Shown piece after piece: positions 1 to 8,499 of a stretch of 64,000 nt of DNA. The position numbers and the translations under genes are program-made. The DNA comes from Cytophaga sp. FL35 (GTDB lineage: Bacteria > Bacteroidota > Bacteroidia > Flavobacteriales > Flavobacteriaceae). The DNA lies in NCBI RefSeq assembly GCF_014349235.1, contig NZ_JACSOH010000008.1, positions 62,001-126,000 on the forward strand, in the 5' to 3' direction. The notes below the pieces were generated by a model that saw only the letters and a program-made list of their open reading frames with translations, made no database searches and was not told where the DNA came from. The number at the start of each line of letters is the position of its first letter. Within the stretch, counting starts at the first letter, position 1.

Positions 1-640
1 CAAGGCTCTTGATAAAGAAGTGGGTAAAGGAGCGTATACCGTTTTTTTAAGTGCGGATCACGCAGCAATAGAGGTTCCATCATATTTAAAGGACCAAAAG
101 ATACCAGCGAATTATATAGAATGGGACAGCTTTAAAGAAAACTTTGAACAGTTTTTGGATTTTACCTTTGGTACCACGGATATCATCAAAAACTTTTCTA
201 ACTACCAATATTTTCTGGACCACGATGTAATAAAAAATTTGGATTTAAATGTTAGGGAAGTACAGGAGGTGATAGCCAAAGAATTATTGAACTATGAAGG
301 TGTGGATAGAACTTATACCGCCTACCAAATGTGGCAGAACAATTATACCCACGGAATACCTTATATTATTCAAAACGGCTATAATCAAAAACGTTCTGGT
401 GATGTGTTGGTAGTACTAAAACCCGGGACTATTAGTTACGGAAAAACCGGTTCTACCCACGGGTCTCCCCAAATTTACGATACCCATGTACCCCTACTGT
501 TCTTTGGAAAGGGTGTGAAAAGAGGTAGTACCGTTGAAAGGACTGAAATTGATGATATAGCACCTACCATATCGGCGTTATTGGGCATTGCATTCCCTAA
601 TGGAGCAACTGGAAGCCCAGTTCATCAAGCATTGGAATAG
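1..640 (+). CDS. PafA-type alkaline phosphatase, C-terminal part (5' truncated)
   Basis: The reading frame is open from base 2 and ends at TAG 638-640, so about 212 C-terminal codons are present and the start lies outside the window. Visible signatures are LSADHA near the beginning and GSTHGSP followed by YDTHVPLLFFG near the end. In PafA-like phosphomonoesterases and other type I phosphodiesterase/alkaline phosphatase superfamily members these carry the metal-binding Asp-His pair and the later His. The product is expected to be periplasmic or membrane-anchored and to release phosphate from phosphomonoesters, but the signal peptide and catalytic Thr are not visible here. Only 5 bp separate it from murI, so the two are probably cotranscribed. 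The family call is firm; the exact substrate is not. Confidence 0.85.
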   Translation, partial: KALDKEVGKGAYTVFLSADHAAIEVPSYLKDQKIPANYIEWDSFKENFEQFLDFTFGTTDIIKNFSNYQYFLDHDVIKNLDLNVREVQEVIAKELLNYEGVDRTYTAYQMWQNNYTHGIPYIIQNGYNQKRSGDVLVVLKPGTISYGKTGSTHGSPQIYDTHVPLLFFGKGVKRGSTVERTEIDDIAPTISALLGIAFPNGATGSPVHQALE

Positions 641-645
641 GCACG

Positions 646-1434
646 ATGAAAAATGGTCCCATAGGCATATTTGATTCAGGGGTAGGGGGAACATCCATTT
701 GGAACGAAATTCAAAAGTTGTTACCCCAAGAGGATACGGTTTATTTGGCCGATAGCAAAAATGCTCCTTACGGCGAAAAATCATCCGAAGAAATACTTCA
801 GCTAAGTATTAAAAACACTAAAGTACTACTTGATAAGGGATCAAAAATAATCGTAGTTGCTTGCAATACGGCCACTACTAACGCCATTGGTTACTTACGG
901 GAAAATTTTGATGTTCCCTTTATTGGTATAGAGCCTGCCATTAAACCTGCAGCCTTGCAATCCAGATCCAAAACCGTTGGGGTTTTGGCAACCAAGGGAA
1001 CCTTGGCCAGTAGCCTTTTCCATAGTACTTCTGAAAATCATGCGCGTGGAATAACGATATTGGAACGCGAGGGAAAGGGTTTGGTGCCATTGATAGAGCA
1101 GGGTAAGGTTAATTCTCATGAAATAAGGGAACTTTTGCGTTCCTATTTAGAACCAATGATCGAAAAGGGAATTGACTATTTGGTATTAGGTTGTACGCAT
1201 TATCCATATTTAATACCTGTTTTGAAGGAATTGCTTCCGGAGACGGTACAAATTATAGATTCTGGTGAGGCTGTTGCCAGACAGACCAAATCAATTCTTG
1301 AAAAGAACCAACTTCTAAAAGATTCCCTTACAAATGGATTTCATCAACTCTACACAAACGGAAACCTTTCGGTTTTAGAAGGTTTCATAAAAGGAGCCTC
1401 AGTGAATTATAAAGCTGAAAAGAGTGATTTTTAA
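646..1434 (+). CDS. murI: Glutamate racemase
   Basis: The 262-residue protein converts L-glutamate to D-glutamate for peptidoglycan precursors in the cytoplasm. The family hallmarks are all present: FDSGVGG with Asp10, the first catalytic cysteine in VVACNTA (Cys73), and the second in LGCTHYP (Cys183) next to His185. Length is normal for the family. The ATG lies 5 bp after the phosphatase stop codon, and the stop overlaps the folA stop by 4 bp tail to tail. I see no terminator in the overlap, so convergent readthrough between murI and folA is possible. Confidence 0.97.
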   Translation: MKNGPIGIFDSGVGGTSIWNEIQKLLPQEDTVYLADSKNAPYGEKSSEEILQLSIKNTKVLLDKGSKIIVVACNTATTNAIGYLRENFDVPFIGIEPAIKPAALQSRSKTVGVLATKGTLASSLFHSTSENHARGITILEREGKGLVPLIEQGKVNSHEIRELLRSYLEPMIEKGIDYLVLGCTHYPYLIPVLKELLPETVQIIDSGEAVARQTKSILEKNQLLKDSLTNGFHQLYTNGNLSVLEGFIKGASVNYKAEKSDF

Positions 1435-1934
1435 TTCGGTTTACGTTCATACGTAAGATAGGTGAAAGCATATTTGTGCTTTTCATCTTCTGGGTGAAAC
1501 TCATCGGCTATCAATCGCCAAGTGTCTTCCTTGATTTCGGGAAAAAAAGTATCGGCGTTGTTAAATGTAGCATGTACCCTAGTAAGCTCAATTTTAGCAC
1601 TATAGGGTTCAGCTAGTTTATATATTTCGCCACCCCCAATGATAAAAACAAGTTCAGTTTCCTTCTCAAGTTCCAAGGCTTCTTCCAGTGAATGAACCAC
1701 AACACAGCTGGTATGTTGTATTGAATAATTGGTGTCTCGGGTTATGATAATATGTTTTCTATTGGGAAGGGGTTTTGGAAAGCTCTCAAAAGTCTTTCTG
1801 CCCATGATGATAGGATTGCCCGATGTTAACTTTTTAAAGCGCTTGAAATCGTCAGGAAGATGCCAAAGCAAATCATTGTCCTTACCTAGGGAGTTATCTT
1901 CGGCCGCTGCCGCTATCATACAAATGGTTCTCAC
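1431..1934 (-). CDS. folA: Dihydrofolate reductase
   Basis: This 167-residue protein reduces dihydrofolate to tetrahydrofolate with NADPH. Seen: the N-terminal TICMIAAAAEDNSLG strand and Met20-type loop, LLWHLPDDF with the catalytic acid near residue 29, IIMGRKTFESF, the LPNRKHIIITR nucleotide-binding segment and FIIGGGEIY. The start used here is a GTG at 1932-1934, because beginning at the ATG five codons later would remove the first residues of beta strand A. The next in-frame codons upstream run into a stop. It lies 49 bp downstream of the 2TM protein on the same strand and may share its transcript. thyA, which regenerates its substrate, is 6.6 kb away. Confidence 0.95.
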   Translation of the reverse strand: MRTICMIAAAAEDNSLGKDNDLLWHLPDDFKRFKKLTSGNPIIMGRKTFESFPKPLPNRKHIIITRDTNYSIQHTSCVVVHSLEEALELEKETELVFIIGGGEIYKLAEPYSAKIELTRVHATFNNADTFFPEIKEDTWRLIADEFHPEDEKHKYAFTYLTYERKPN

Positions 1935-1982
1935 AAAAATGGATTAAATAGTTTAACCGAAAAAAATTTAGATTTAGTAAGT

Positions 1983-2375
1983 CTAGGGTTCCAAAGGTTT
2001 CTTATTGACTTTAGACACTGGAAAGTCGGTTTCAATTTCTTTTTGAAGCTCTGCTATACGCTTCTTTTGTTTAGCTACTAATTTTTCACGTTGCTGCCGT
2101 TCCCACTCCTTTCCCATAAATTTTTGGGTCACAAAGACATTAAATACGTGAATGGCGAATAGAAATCCCCAAAAAGTAATGGCCCAAATAAACCAATCAT
2201 ACGTTTCCCAATAGTTCAATATTTTGTTGATAAAAACAAGAAAAACACTTCCAATAAGAAAGATAACAAAGTGAACATAAAGCCGCTTTTTCTGTTTGAT
2301 TCGGGTCTGCGCATTTTCCAGCAATTCATGCTGTTCCAATTCCACTTCGGTTTTTTTATTGCTTTTTGAAAACAT
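1983..2375 (-). CDS. 2TM domain-containing small membrane protein
   Basis: A 130-residue protein starting at the ATG at 2373-2375. A longer open frame reaches 2453 but would collide with the divergent gene's start. It has a charged N-terminus rich in Lys and Glu, two hydrophobic helices (around residues 33-52 and 62-82, separated by an aromatic loop with NYWETYDWF) and a long basic, coiled-coil-like tail. This is the layout of the 2TM domain family (PF13239), which is common in Bacteroidota and has no established role. It reads divergently from the class V PLP enzyme and co-directionally with folA. Confidence 0.8.
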   Translation of the reverse strand: MFSKSNKKTEVELEQHELLENAQTRIKQKKRLYVHFVIFLIGSVFLVFINKILNYWETYDWFIWAITFWGFLFAIHVFNVFVTQKFMGKEWERQQREKLVAKQKKRIAELQKEIETDFPVSKVNKKPLEP

Positions 2376-2444
2376 GTATATGGTTATCTTTACAATAGTG
2401 CGTATTTCAAATATACGGCAATAAGTTAGTTCCAAAATAGAGAG

Positions 2445-3533
2445 ATGAAACAAGTACGCAAAGATTTTCCGGTTTTACAAAGATTTATATATGCGAATAC
2501 TGCTTCTGCAGGATTGTTAAGCGAACCCCTAATGACCTGGAGGCAGGAACATGATTTGGATTTTCTCATTGGTGGAAGCAATTTTAAGACGAGGGCAACA
2601 CAAGAATTATTACCGCAAGTAAAAGAAACCGTTGCTTCTTTCTTTGGTAGTAAATTGGAGAACACGGCCTTGGTTCAAAACTTTTCTTTGGCTCTTAATA
2701 TTTTATTGGAAGGTCTTGCGAAAAATGAAAAGGTTCTGTTGGTAAAGGATGATTACCCTTCTGTCAACTGGCCTTTTGAAAGTAGGGATTTTAACGTTGA
2801 TTATGCGCTTTTGGATGTTAATGTAGAAGACCATATTCTAAAGAAACTGAAGTCTGGTAGCTTTAGTGTTTTGGCTTTAAGTTTAGTGCAATGGGCCAGC
2901 GGGATAAAGATAGGCCTGCCCTTTCTTAGAGAGGTAAAAATGGCATATCCAAGTTTACTGATAATAGTTGATGGAACACAGTTTTGTGGTACGGCTGATT
3001 TTAATTTTCAGGCGTCTCCAATTGACGTATTGGGGGCCAGCGCCTATAAATGGCTTATTTCCGGTTATGGCAATGGGTTTATGTTGTTTAAAGATGGCAT
3101 AGAGGAAAGATTTCAATTAAAAACTTTGGGTTTTTATGCCTCCAATGCAGATTTGGGAGGAAAAAATAATATTCCATTTTCCAAACACTTTGAACCTGGT
3201 CATTTGGACACTCTAAATTTTGGAAGTCTAAAGTTTTCGTTAGAGTACTTGGAAAAAATAGGTATGAAAACTATTGAAAGCCATCTAAACAAATTGTGTT
3301 CAAAAACTATAGAAGGATTAAAGGAAATGAACCTGTTATCAGCAGAAATAAAATCTAGAAATGAGCTAAGCACCATTTTTAATATTCCAGGGAATGCGTC
3401 CTATTTAAAGAAATTGGAAAGTAAAGATTTAGTTTGTTCCCACCGTGGAAATGGTGTTAGATTAAGTTTTCATTTTTATAATACGGAGGAAGATGTTGAA
3501 GAAACGTTAAAAATTTTACAATCAACAAGTTAG
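2445..3533 (+). CDS. Class V aminotransferase-fold PLP enzyme (cysteine desulfurase/EgtE-like)
   Basis: A 362-residue fold-type I PLP enzyme. Seen: an N-terminal segment with YANTASAG, the cofactor-binding IIVDGTQFCG (Asp that contacts the pyridine nitrogen) and ASAYKWLISGYGNGF with the Schiff-base lysine near Lys202. The overall pattern matches the NifS/SufS, isopenicillin-epimerase and EgtE group. I see no conserved cysteine loop of the cysteine desulfurases near the C-terminus, which argues for a lyase or epimerase instead of sulfur mobilisation. The egtB-egtD operon lies about 0.9 kb away on the other strand, so a role as the C-S lyase of ergothioneine synthesis is worth testing, but this is inference from position and family. 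Confidence 0.75.
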   Translation: MKQVRKDFPVLQRFIYANTASAGLLSEPLMTWRQEHDLDFLIGGSNFKTRATQELLPQVKETVASFFGSKLENTALVQNFSLALNILLEGLAKNEKVLLVKDDYPSVNWPFESRDFNVDYALLDVNVEDHILKKLKSGSFSVLALSLVQWASGIKIGLPFLREVKMAYPSLLIIVDGTQFCGTADFNFQASPIDVLGASAYKWLISGYGNGFMLFKDGIEERFQLKTLGFYASNADLGGKNNIPFSKHFEPGHLDTLNFGSLKFSLEYLEKIGMKTIESHLNKLCSKTIEGLKEMNLLSAEIKSRNELSTIFNIPGNASYLKKLESKDLVCSHRGNGVRLSFHFYNTEEDVEETLKILQSTS

Positions 3534-3627
3534 TTCTTAAATTATAGGAAAATACTTAGCGTGTTTTTTAAACGTAATAATTAAATGTTATCTAATAATT
3601 GCGAAAATGACAAAAATATCTTAAGCC

Positions 3628-3659
3628 TTGTATGTGAGGATATTAATATGTTAGTTTTG
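3628..3659 (+). promoter_or_regulatory. Putative Bacteroidota promoter of the glycogen-binding-domain gene
   Basis: TTG at 3628-3630 is followed after 21 bp by TAGTTTTG at 3652-3659. This matches the flavobacterial -33 TTG and -7 TAnnTTTG elements and predicts a start of transcription about 40 nt before the ATG at 3705. Confidence 0.5.
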
Positions 3660-3704
3660 CTCAAACTTAACAGAAGAACAATTAGCAAATAAAAAATTTT
3701 TACC

Positions 3705-4004
3705 ATGGCAATTACTAAACAGTATTTAAAGTCTAGACCGGTTTGTAAAGTAACCTTTACAGTACCTGCAGAGGATGCAAAAAAAGTAGCGGTTGTTGGG
3801 GATTTCAACAATTGGAAAGCAAGTAAGGACAGTTCGTTAAAAAAGTTGAAGAATGGAAACTTCAAGGGCACTTTGGAATTTCCTAAAGAATCATCTTACG
3901 AGTTTAAATATATAATTGATGGAGATTATGTAAACGAAGCGGAAGCTGACGGTTACAAATGGAACGACTATGCCGGTGGGGAAAACGCCGTTCTTGAAGT
4001 ATAG
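3705..4004 (+). CDS. Isoamylase early-set (CBM48/AMPK-type glycogen-binding) domain protein
   Basis: A 99-residue stand-alone carbohydrate-binding module. Seen: VTFTVPAEDAKKVAVVGDFNNWKAS, the typical beta strand and GDFNxW signature of the E-set/CBM48 domain of branching enzymes and AMPK beta subunits, followed by FEFKYIIDG-like YEFKYIIDGDYV and a terminal NAVLEV strand. There is no signal peptide and no catalytic domain, so it probably binds glycogen or a similar alpha-glucan in the cytoplasm as a free subunit. It is monocistronic, with its own promoter-like elements and an intrinsic terminator. Confidence 0.85.
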   Translation: MAITKQYLKSRPVCKVTFTVPAEDAKKVAVVGDFNNWKASKDSSLKKLKNGNFKGTLEFPKESSYEFKYIIDGDYVNEAEADGYKWNDYAGGENAVLEV

Positions 4005-4025
4005 TTTTTCAAGAAAGAACTAATT

Positions 4026-4060
4026 AAAAAGCCGGTAACGAAAACTCGTTCCGGCTTTTT
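4026..4060. terminator. Bidirectional intrinsic terminator
   Basis: The arms AAAAAGCCGG and CCGGCTTTTT enclose an inner AACGA/TCGTT stem with an AAAC loop. The A tract on one side and T tract on the other let it end both the glycogen-binding-domain gene (+) and the egt/DUF427 operon (-). Confidence 0.85.
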
Positions 4061-4064
4061 ATGA

Positions 4065-4346
4065 TTAGGGCTCTATTTTTACACCTTTCCAAAAGGCTAT
4101 TCTTCCTTTAATATCCCTTGCAAGGTCGCTAACCTCAGGGTAATACCAGGCGGCATCCTCATTGGTCCTGCCATTTACCACTATGGAGTAATAGGACGCT
4201 ACGCCCTTCCAGGGGCACGTAGTGTGGGTATTACTTTTTTTAAAATATTGGCTCTTTATACTATCCGCAGGGAAATAGTGATTGTTCTCAACCACTTTGG
4301 TGTCCTCACTTTCCGCTAATACTACATCGTTCCATATTGCTTTCAT
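4065..4346 (-). CDS. DUF427 domain-containing protein
   Basis: A 93-residue protein; the ATG at 4344-4346 is preferred to one three codons upstream because homologues begin MKAIWND. Seen: MKAIWNDVVLAES, the YFP segment, THTTCPWKGVASYYSI and the C-terminal DIKGRIAFWKGV. These are the conserved blocks of DUF427, a small beta-rich domain of unknown function. It is the last gene of the egtB-egtD operon, 42 bp after egtD, and is followed by the bidirectional terminator. Linkage suggests a connection with thiol or redox metabolism, but no activity is established. Confidence 0.88.
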   Translation of the reverse strand: MKAIWNDVVLAESEDTKVVENNHYFPADSIKSQYFKKSNTHTTCPWKGVASYYSIVVNGRTNEDAAWYYPEVSDLARDIKGRIAFWKGVKIEP

Positions 4347-4388
4347 AAGATTCAATTTTAATCGGTAGTGGCCTTCAGATTTTAAAAC

Positions 4389-5363
4389 TTACCTAACTGT
4401 TTTTAATACATAATTTTTAAAATAGCGTTGTTCATCTGTGAACTCATCACAGATTTCCAAACCGGATTCTTGGGCCAGACGTTTCATGGAAGTGTCATCA
4501 TATTTCTGCGATATTTCCGTATGAATGGTTTCCCAAGGTTCAAAATTTACGGTTAAGTCCAGCAGGCCTATACGAACTTTTTGAGCTTTTTTAGAAACTA
4601 AGTAACTTTTTGCTGTACCGGTTTCAGGATTGTAGACTTCCCAATGTTTAAACTCGTCCAAGTCAAAATCAGCATCCATTTCAGTATTTATTCTTGATAA
4701 CAAATTTTTGTTGAACGCTTCCGTAATTCCAGAAGCATCATTGTAGGCGTCCAAAATGGTCTGAGGGTTCTTTTTAAGGTCACAGCCTATAAAAAGCAAA
4801 TCATTCGTATTCATCAACTTTTGAACATCCTTAAGAAAAAGAATGGCCTGATGGTCTAAGAGATTGCCAATATTGCTTCCTAAGAACATAATTATTTTAC
4901 GCATGCGGTTTTCGTCGCTTAGCTCTTTAAGGGCTTCAAAATAAGTTCCTTGCTTTGGGACCACGTTGACTTGGGGAATTTCTTCCAAAAGTGATTTCTC
5001 TAGTCCCTCCAGCACATGGTGGCTAATGTCAATAGGTTGGTATTTGAAAGATAGATTTTGGTGAACAAACTCTTGAAGTAAAACTTTGGTTTTCTTGCCA
5101 TCACCTGCACCCAGTTCGATCAACTTAAAGGGTTGTCCGCCTACAGCAAACATTTGGGCTATCTCGTATTTTTTCTCCTTGAAAATTTGATACTCACATC
5201 CAGTGAGATAGTATTCGGGCATATGCATGATTTGCTGAAAAATAGCATCTCCCTTTTGGTCGTAAAAATATTTGGAAGAAAGGTGTTTGGGAAAATCGGT
5301 CAGTCCTTTTCTTACGTCCTTTTCAAATTGGGTCTCTTTTATTTCAAATATGGTTTCTTGCAT
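4389..5363 (-). CDS. egtD: L-histidine N-alpha-methyltransferase (EgtD-type)
   Basis: A 324-residue SAM-dependent methyltransferase that makes hercynine (N-alpha-trimethylhistidine), the first step of ergothioneine synthesis. Seen: the family N-terminus with LSSKYFYDQKGDAIFQQI and MPEYYLTGCEYQIF, the SAM motif KLIELGAGDGKKT, and FLGSNIGNL. Length equals the family norm (about 320). It follows egtB by 22 bp, which makes the assignment to ergothioneine rather than another methylation pathway strong. No egtA, egtC or recognisable egtE lies in the operon, so the sulfur donor is probably cysteine itself. Confidence 0.93.
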   Translation of the reverse strand: MQETIFEIKETQFEKDVRKGLTDFPKHLSSKYFYDQKGDAIFQQIMHMPEYYLTGCEYQIFKEKKYEIAQMFAVGGQPFKLIELGAGDGKKTKVLLQEFVHQNLSFKYQPIDISHHVLEGLEKSLLEEIPQVNVVPKQGTYFEALKELSDENRMRKIIMFLGSNIGNLLDHQAILFLKDVQKLMNTNDLLFIGCDLKKNPQTILDAYNDASGITEAFNKNLLSRINTEMDADFDLDEFKHWEVYNPETGTAKSYLVSKKAQKVRIGLLDLTVNFEPWETIHTEISQKYDDTSMKRLAQESGLEICDEFTDEQRYFKNYVLKTVR

Positions 5364-5385
5364 AATAGGCGATGTTGAAAATATA

Positions 5386-6546
5386 TTATTTTGCTAATCT
5401 AAATCCAGTAAACTGCCAACGTAAGGGCGGTTGAAAGAAATTTCTATAGGTAGATCTTGAATGTTTTTTGGGTGTTGCCACGGAAGCTCCCCTCAGCACT
5501 TTCTGGTTGACCATAAACTTGCCGTTATACTCACCTAAGGCACCAGGTGCTTTTTGATAATTAGGGTAAGGTAGGTAGGCACTTTCCGTCCACTCCCATC
5601 TTTTTCCCCACGAAAAAAAACTTTGTGCTGTTTCCCATTCAAATTCAGTAGGTAGCCTGCATCCTTTCCATTGGGCATAGGCATATGCTTCATAATAGGA
5701 AATATGGGTAACAGGGGCCGCCATATCAATTGCAATAAGGCCTTTTAAGGTATAATGATACCAATTTCCATCTACTAAATGCCAGTACAAGGGCGAACTG
5801 ATGTTATTAGTTTTGATCCAATCGAGACCTTCTGAATGCCAATTTTCAAAATTTTCATAGCCTCCATGGTATATAAATTCTATGAATTCCCCATTGGTCA
5901 CCAATTTGTTGGAAATTAGATAGGATTGCAAAAATACTTGGTGCCTCCCCAACTCATTATCATAACAAAAGGAGTCCGAAATGTGACCTATAGGATAGAT
6001 TCCCTCCTCCATAGTTATCCATTCCTGCAAGTGGTTTTCCGGTTCATGTTCCAAAAAATGCTTGGAATATACAGGGAGTAGTGGGTTGTTTCCCAAAATG
6101 TATTTGATGTCCGTAACCAATAACTCTTGATGCTGTTTTTCATGGTGGATACCAATTTCCAATAAATCGTTCAAGAATTTTTCCTGAGGTTCTTGGAACA
6201 TTTCATTGATAGCCCTTGTAACATACGCTCGGTATTCATAGACTTTCTTTACGGAAGGACGGGATAAATTACCCCTATTGGAACGAACTACTCTCTTTCC
6301 TACCGATTCGTAATAGCTATTAAATACATAGGCAAAATCCTCATTATATAATTGATATTCCTTGCCATGTGGTTTAAGAATAAACTCTTCAAAAAACCAA
6401 GTGGTATGACCCAAATGCCATTTAGGAGGAGATACATCTACAATAGGTTGTACCACGTAATCCTCCGTTTCCAATGGTTTACAAATTGTTTCGGTGTACT
6501 GTCGTGTTTCTATAAAAAAGTCAAGTAGAGAATCGGTAAGTATCAT
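5386..6546 (-). CDS. egtB: Ergothioneine biosynthesis sulfoxide synthase EgtB
   Basis: A 386-residue iron enzyme that joins hercynine to a thiol donor using oxygen. The start is the ATG at 6544-6546; a TTG directly before it is less likely. It has an N-terminal DinB-like part with the expected iron ligands, WHLGHTTWFFE (His47) and HEKQHQE (His135, His139), followed by a formylglycine-generating-enzyme-type C-terminal half with YPIGH, VSYYEAYAYAQWKGCRLPTEFEWE and a C-terminal RWQFTGFRLAK. There is no fused methyltransferase, which distinguishes it from OvoA. At under 400 residues it is short for the family. It is first gene of the operon egtB-egtD-DUF427. Confidence 0.93.
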   Translation of the reverse strand: MILTDSLLDFFIETRQYTETICKPLETEDYVVQPIVDVSPPKWHLGHTTWFFEEFILKPHGKEYQLYNEDFAYVFNSYYESVGKRVVRSNRGNLSRPSVKKVYEYRAYVTRAINEMFQEPQEKFLNDLLEIGIHHEKQHQELLVTDIKYILGNNPLLPVYSKHFLEHEPENHLQEWITMEEGIYPIGHISDSFCYDNELGRHQVFLQSYLISNKLVTNGEFIEFIYHGGYENFENWHSEGLDWIKTNNISSPLYWHLVDGNWYHYTLKGLIAIDMAAPVTHISYYEAYAYAQWKGCRLPTEFEWETAQSFFSWGKRWEWTESAYLPYPNYQKAPGALGEYNGKFMVNQKVLRGASVATPKKHSRSTYRNFFQPPLRWQFTGFRLAK

Positions 6547-6699
6547 CAAAATAGGATTTCAACTAAAGGTACGGATAATGGACTTTTTAAAATTACCCCA
6601 TAAAAGTTTAAGGTTAGTCCAAATAAACAACATCATAGCATTAAGGAATTGGTAATTATTCCCTATTTTCATGCCTTAATCACAACTAAAACTACTAAA

Positions 6700-7299
6700 A
6701 TGTTAAGAAAAGTTTGCTTTGGGATGCTCTTGGTTTTCGGAGTATCTCAATGGGGCATGGCCCAAGATGTAAAGTTAAAGAAGGCCTTTAATGGCAAGAA
6801 TTTTAAGGGGTGGGTAGAACCTGAAAATAACGTTTGGTGGACCATCAATGACGGTGTTCTAAAGACAAAAAGCGACCCTGAACAAACAGGATCTATTCTT
6901 TGGACAGATAAAGACTATAACGATTTCGTGGTGGAAACAGAGTTTTTGTACGGTGAAGGCACCGTAGATACCGGTATATTCTTGCGCGAGGAAGCACAGC
7001 AAATTCAGATGGGTATCTCAGGTTCTCTAAAAAGAGATATGACTGGCTCTCCTTATATCGTTGGAAAGGGGTATCCGGTAGAAGCCGAAGGTGTCGCTGA
7101 AATTCTAAAGCCCAATGACTGGAACACCATCAAAATAAAGGCAATTGACAATGTGTACACCGTATGGCTTAATGGTAAGGAAGTAGTGACCTATACTTCT
7201 GAAAATGTTCCGGAAGAGGGACCGATCGGATTACAGTTGCACCCCGGAAGAGATATGACCGCCAGTTTTAGAAACATAAAAATCGGAGAAATAAAATAA
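6700..7299 (+). CDS. Secreted DUF1080 (3-keto-disaccharide hydrolase-type) protein
   Basis: A 199-residue protein starting at the ATG at 6700, where a signal peptide begins (MLRKVCFGML followed by GMAQ, cleavage likely after the Gln). The longer open frame from 6649 would bury that signal. Seen: AFNGKNFKGWV, WWTINDGVLKT, DFVVETEFLY, GIFLRE, NDWNTIKIKA, VYTVWLNGKEV and GPIGLQLHPG, the lectin-like jelly-roll blocks of DUF1080. Some members hydrolyse 3-keto-glucosides; others only bind sugars. It sits 36 bp before a DUF6807 lipoprotein that begins its reading frame right after this stop, so the two form an operon for an extracytoplasmic carbohydrate. Confidence 0.88.
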   Translation: MLRKVCFGMLLVFGVSQWGMAQDVKLKKAFNGKNFKGWVEPENNVWWTINDGVLKTKSDPEQTGSILWTDKDYNDFVVETEFLYGEGTVDTGIFLREEAQQIQMGISGSLKRDMTGSPYIVGKGYPVEAEGVAEILKPNDWNTIKIKAIDNVYTVWLNGKEVVTYTSENVPEEGPIGLQLHPGRDMTASFRNIKIGEIK

Positions 7300-7335
7300 T
7301 TGATGAAACTTAACTACCAACTTAATTCTTATAAA

Positions 7336-8427
7336 ATGAAATCTAGAATTTTAAATTTTCGCACCATTGTGCAAACGATTACATTTTCTTTGGCCTTAAG
7401 CATGATAGCGTGTAAAGGCGAACCTAAAAAAGAAGAAACCACGATGCCGGAAGAAACTAAAAAAAGAATTCAATTAGTGGCAGATGAGGCAGGTAAAAAG
7501 GTAGACGTAATGATTGATGGCAACCTGTTTACCTCATATCAATATCCACAAAACATTAAAAAACCGGTACTATATCCCTTGGTTACCCCTAAGGGTACTA
7601 AAATTACAAGAAAGTTTCCTTTGGAACCTTCCGAAGGCGAACGCGTTGACCATCCACACCACGTAGGAGTATGGTTCAATTATGGAGATGTAAACGGACT
7701 CGATTTTTGGAATAATAGTGACTCTATAGCTGTTGAAAAGCGAGAAGACTATGGTACCATTATACACAAATCTATTGAGGCAACAGAGGATGGGGATGAT
7801 GAGGCCCAACTTAAAGTTTCCATGGAATGGCAGGCGCCCAATGGCGATATACTTTTAAATGAAAACACCACTTTTGTTTTTAGGGGAAAGGATAATGTGT
7901 ACACCATTGACCGAATTACCAAGCTAACGGCAAACAAGGAAGACGTTCTCTTTAAGGATAACAAAGAAGGAATGTTGGGAATTAGGGTAACAAGAGCTTT
8001 GGAGTTGCCTTCTGATGAGCCTGTAGTCTTTACCGATGCCAGTGGCAATCCAACGCCTGTGGCAGTTCTTAATAATGAGGGTGTGAACGGGAATTATATC
8101 AATTCAGATGGTATTGAAGGCTTGGATACTTGGGCCAAACGATCGAAGTGGGTGAATCTGCATTCAACTATCGGCGATGAAAAAATTGCCCTGGTGGTAA
8201 TGGACCATAAAGACAACGTAGGCTACCCTACTTATTGGCACTCTCGTGGCTATGGACTGTTTGCCGCCAATCCGCTGGGTCAGAATGTCTTTAGCAAGGG
8301 CAAAGAGACGCTCAATTTTGAGCTTAAAAAGGGAGAGAGTACCACTTTTAAGCACCGTATTGTAATCGCCAACGGCGATGTTTCTTCCGAAGAAATAAAT
8401 ACCATGCATGATGATTTTGTGAAGTAG
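7336..8427 (+). CDS. PmoA family (DUF6807) lipoprotein
   Basis: A 363-residue protein; the ATG at 7336 gives a clean lipoprotein signal ending LSMIAC, so the upstream ATG at 7303 is less likely. Seen: VLYPLVTPKGTKITRKFP, the histidine cluster VDHPHHVGVWFNYGDVNG, and later YPTYWHSRGYGLFAANPLGQNVF and FKHRIVI. These are the conserved blocks of the family labelled PmoA or DUF6807, which has no firm biochemical role despite the methane monooxygenase-like name. It usually occurs next to DUF1080 proteins and sugar dehydrogenases, as here, which points to carbohydrate processing at the outer surface. Confidence 0.88.
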   Translation: MKSRILNFRTIVQTITFSLALSMIACKGEPKKEETTMPEETKKRIQLVADEAGKKVDVMIDGNLFTSYQYPQNIKKPVLYPLVTPKGTKITRKFPLEPSEGERVDHPHHVGVWFNYGDVNGLDFWNNSDSIAVEKREDYGTIIHKSIEATEDGDDEAQLKVSMEWQAPNGDILLNENTTFVFRGKDNVYTIDRITKLTANKEDVLFKDNKEGMLGIRVTRALELPSDEPVVFTDASGNPTPVAVLNNEGVNGNYINSDGIEGLDTWAKRSKWVNLHSTIGDEKIALVVMDHKDNVGYPTYWHSRGYGLFAANPLGQNVFSKGKETLNFELKKGESTTFKHRIVIANGDVSSEEINTMHDDFVK

Positions 8428-8445
8428 AAGAAACTTATTACCATA

Positions 8446-8479
8446 AAAAATCCGGATGGTGCGAACTATCCGGATTTTT
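8446..8479. terminator. Bidirectional intrinsic terminator
   Basis: AAAAATCCGGAT at 8446-8457 pairs with ATCCGGATTTTT at 8468-8479 across a 10-nt loop. It lies between the convergent DUF6807 gene and thyA and can serve both strands. Confidence 0.85.
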
Positions 8480-8499
8480 ATTTTTCTATACTAGCAAAA

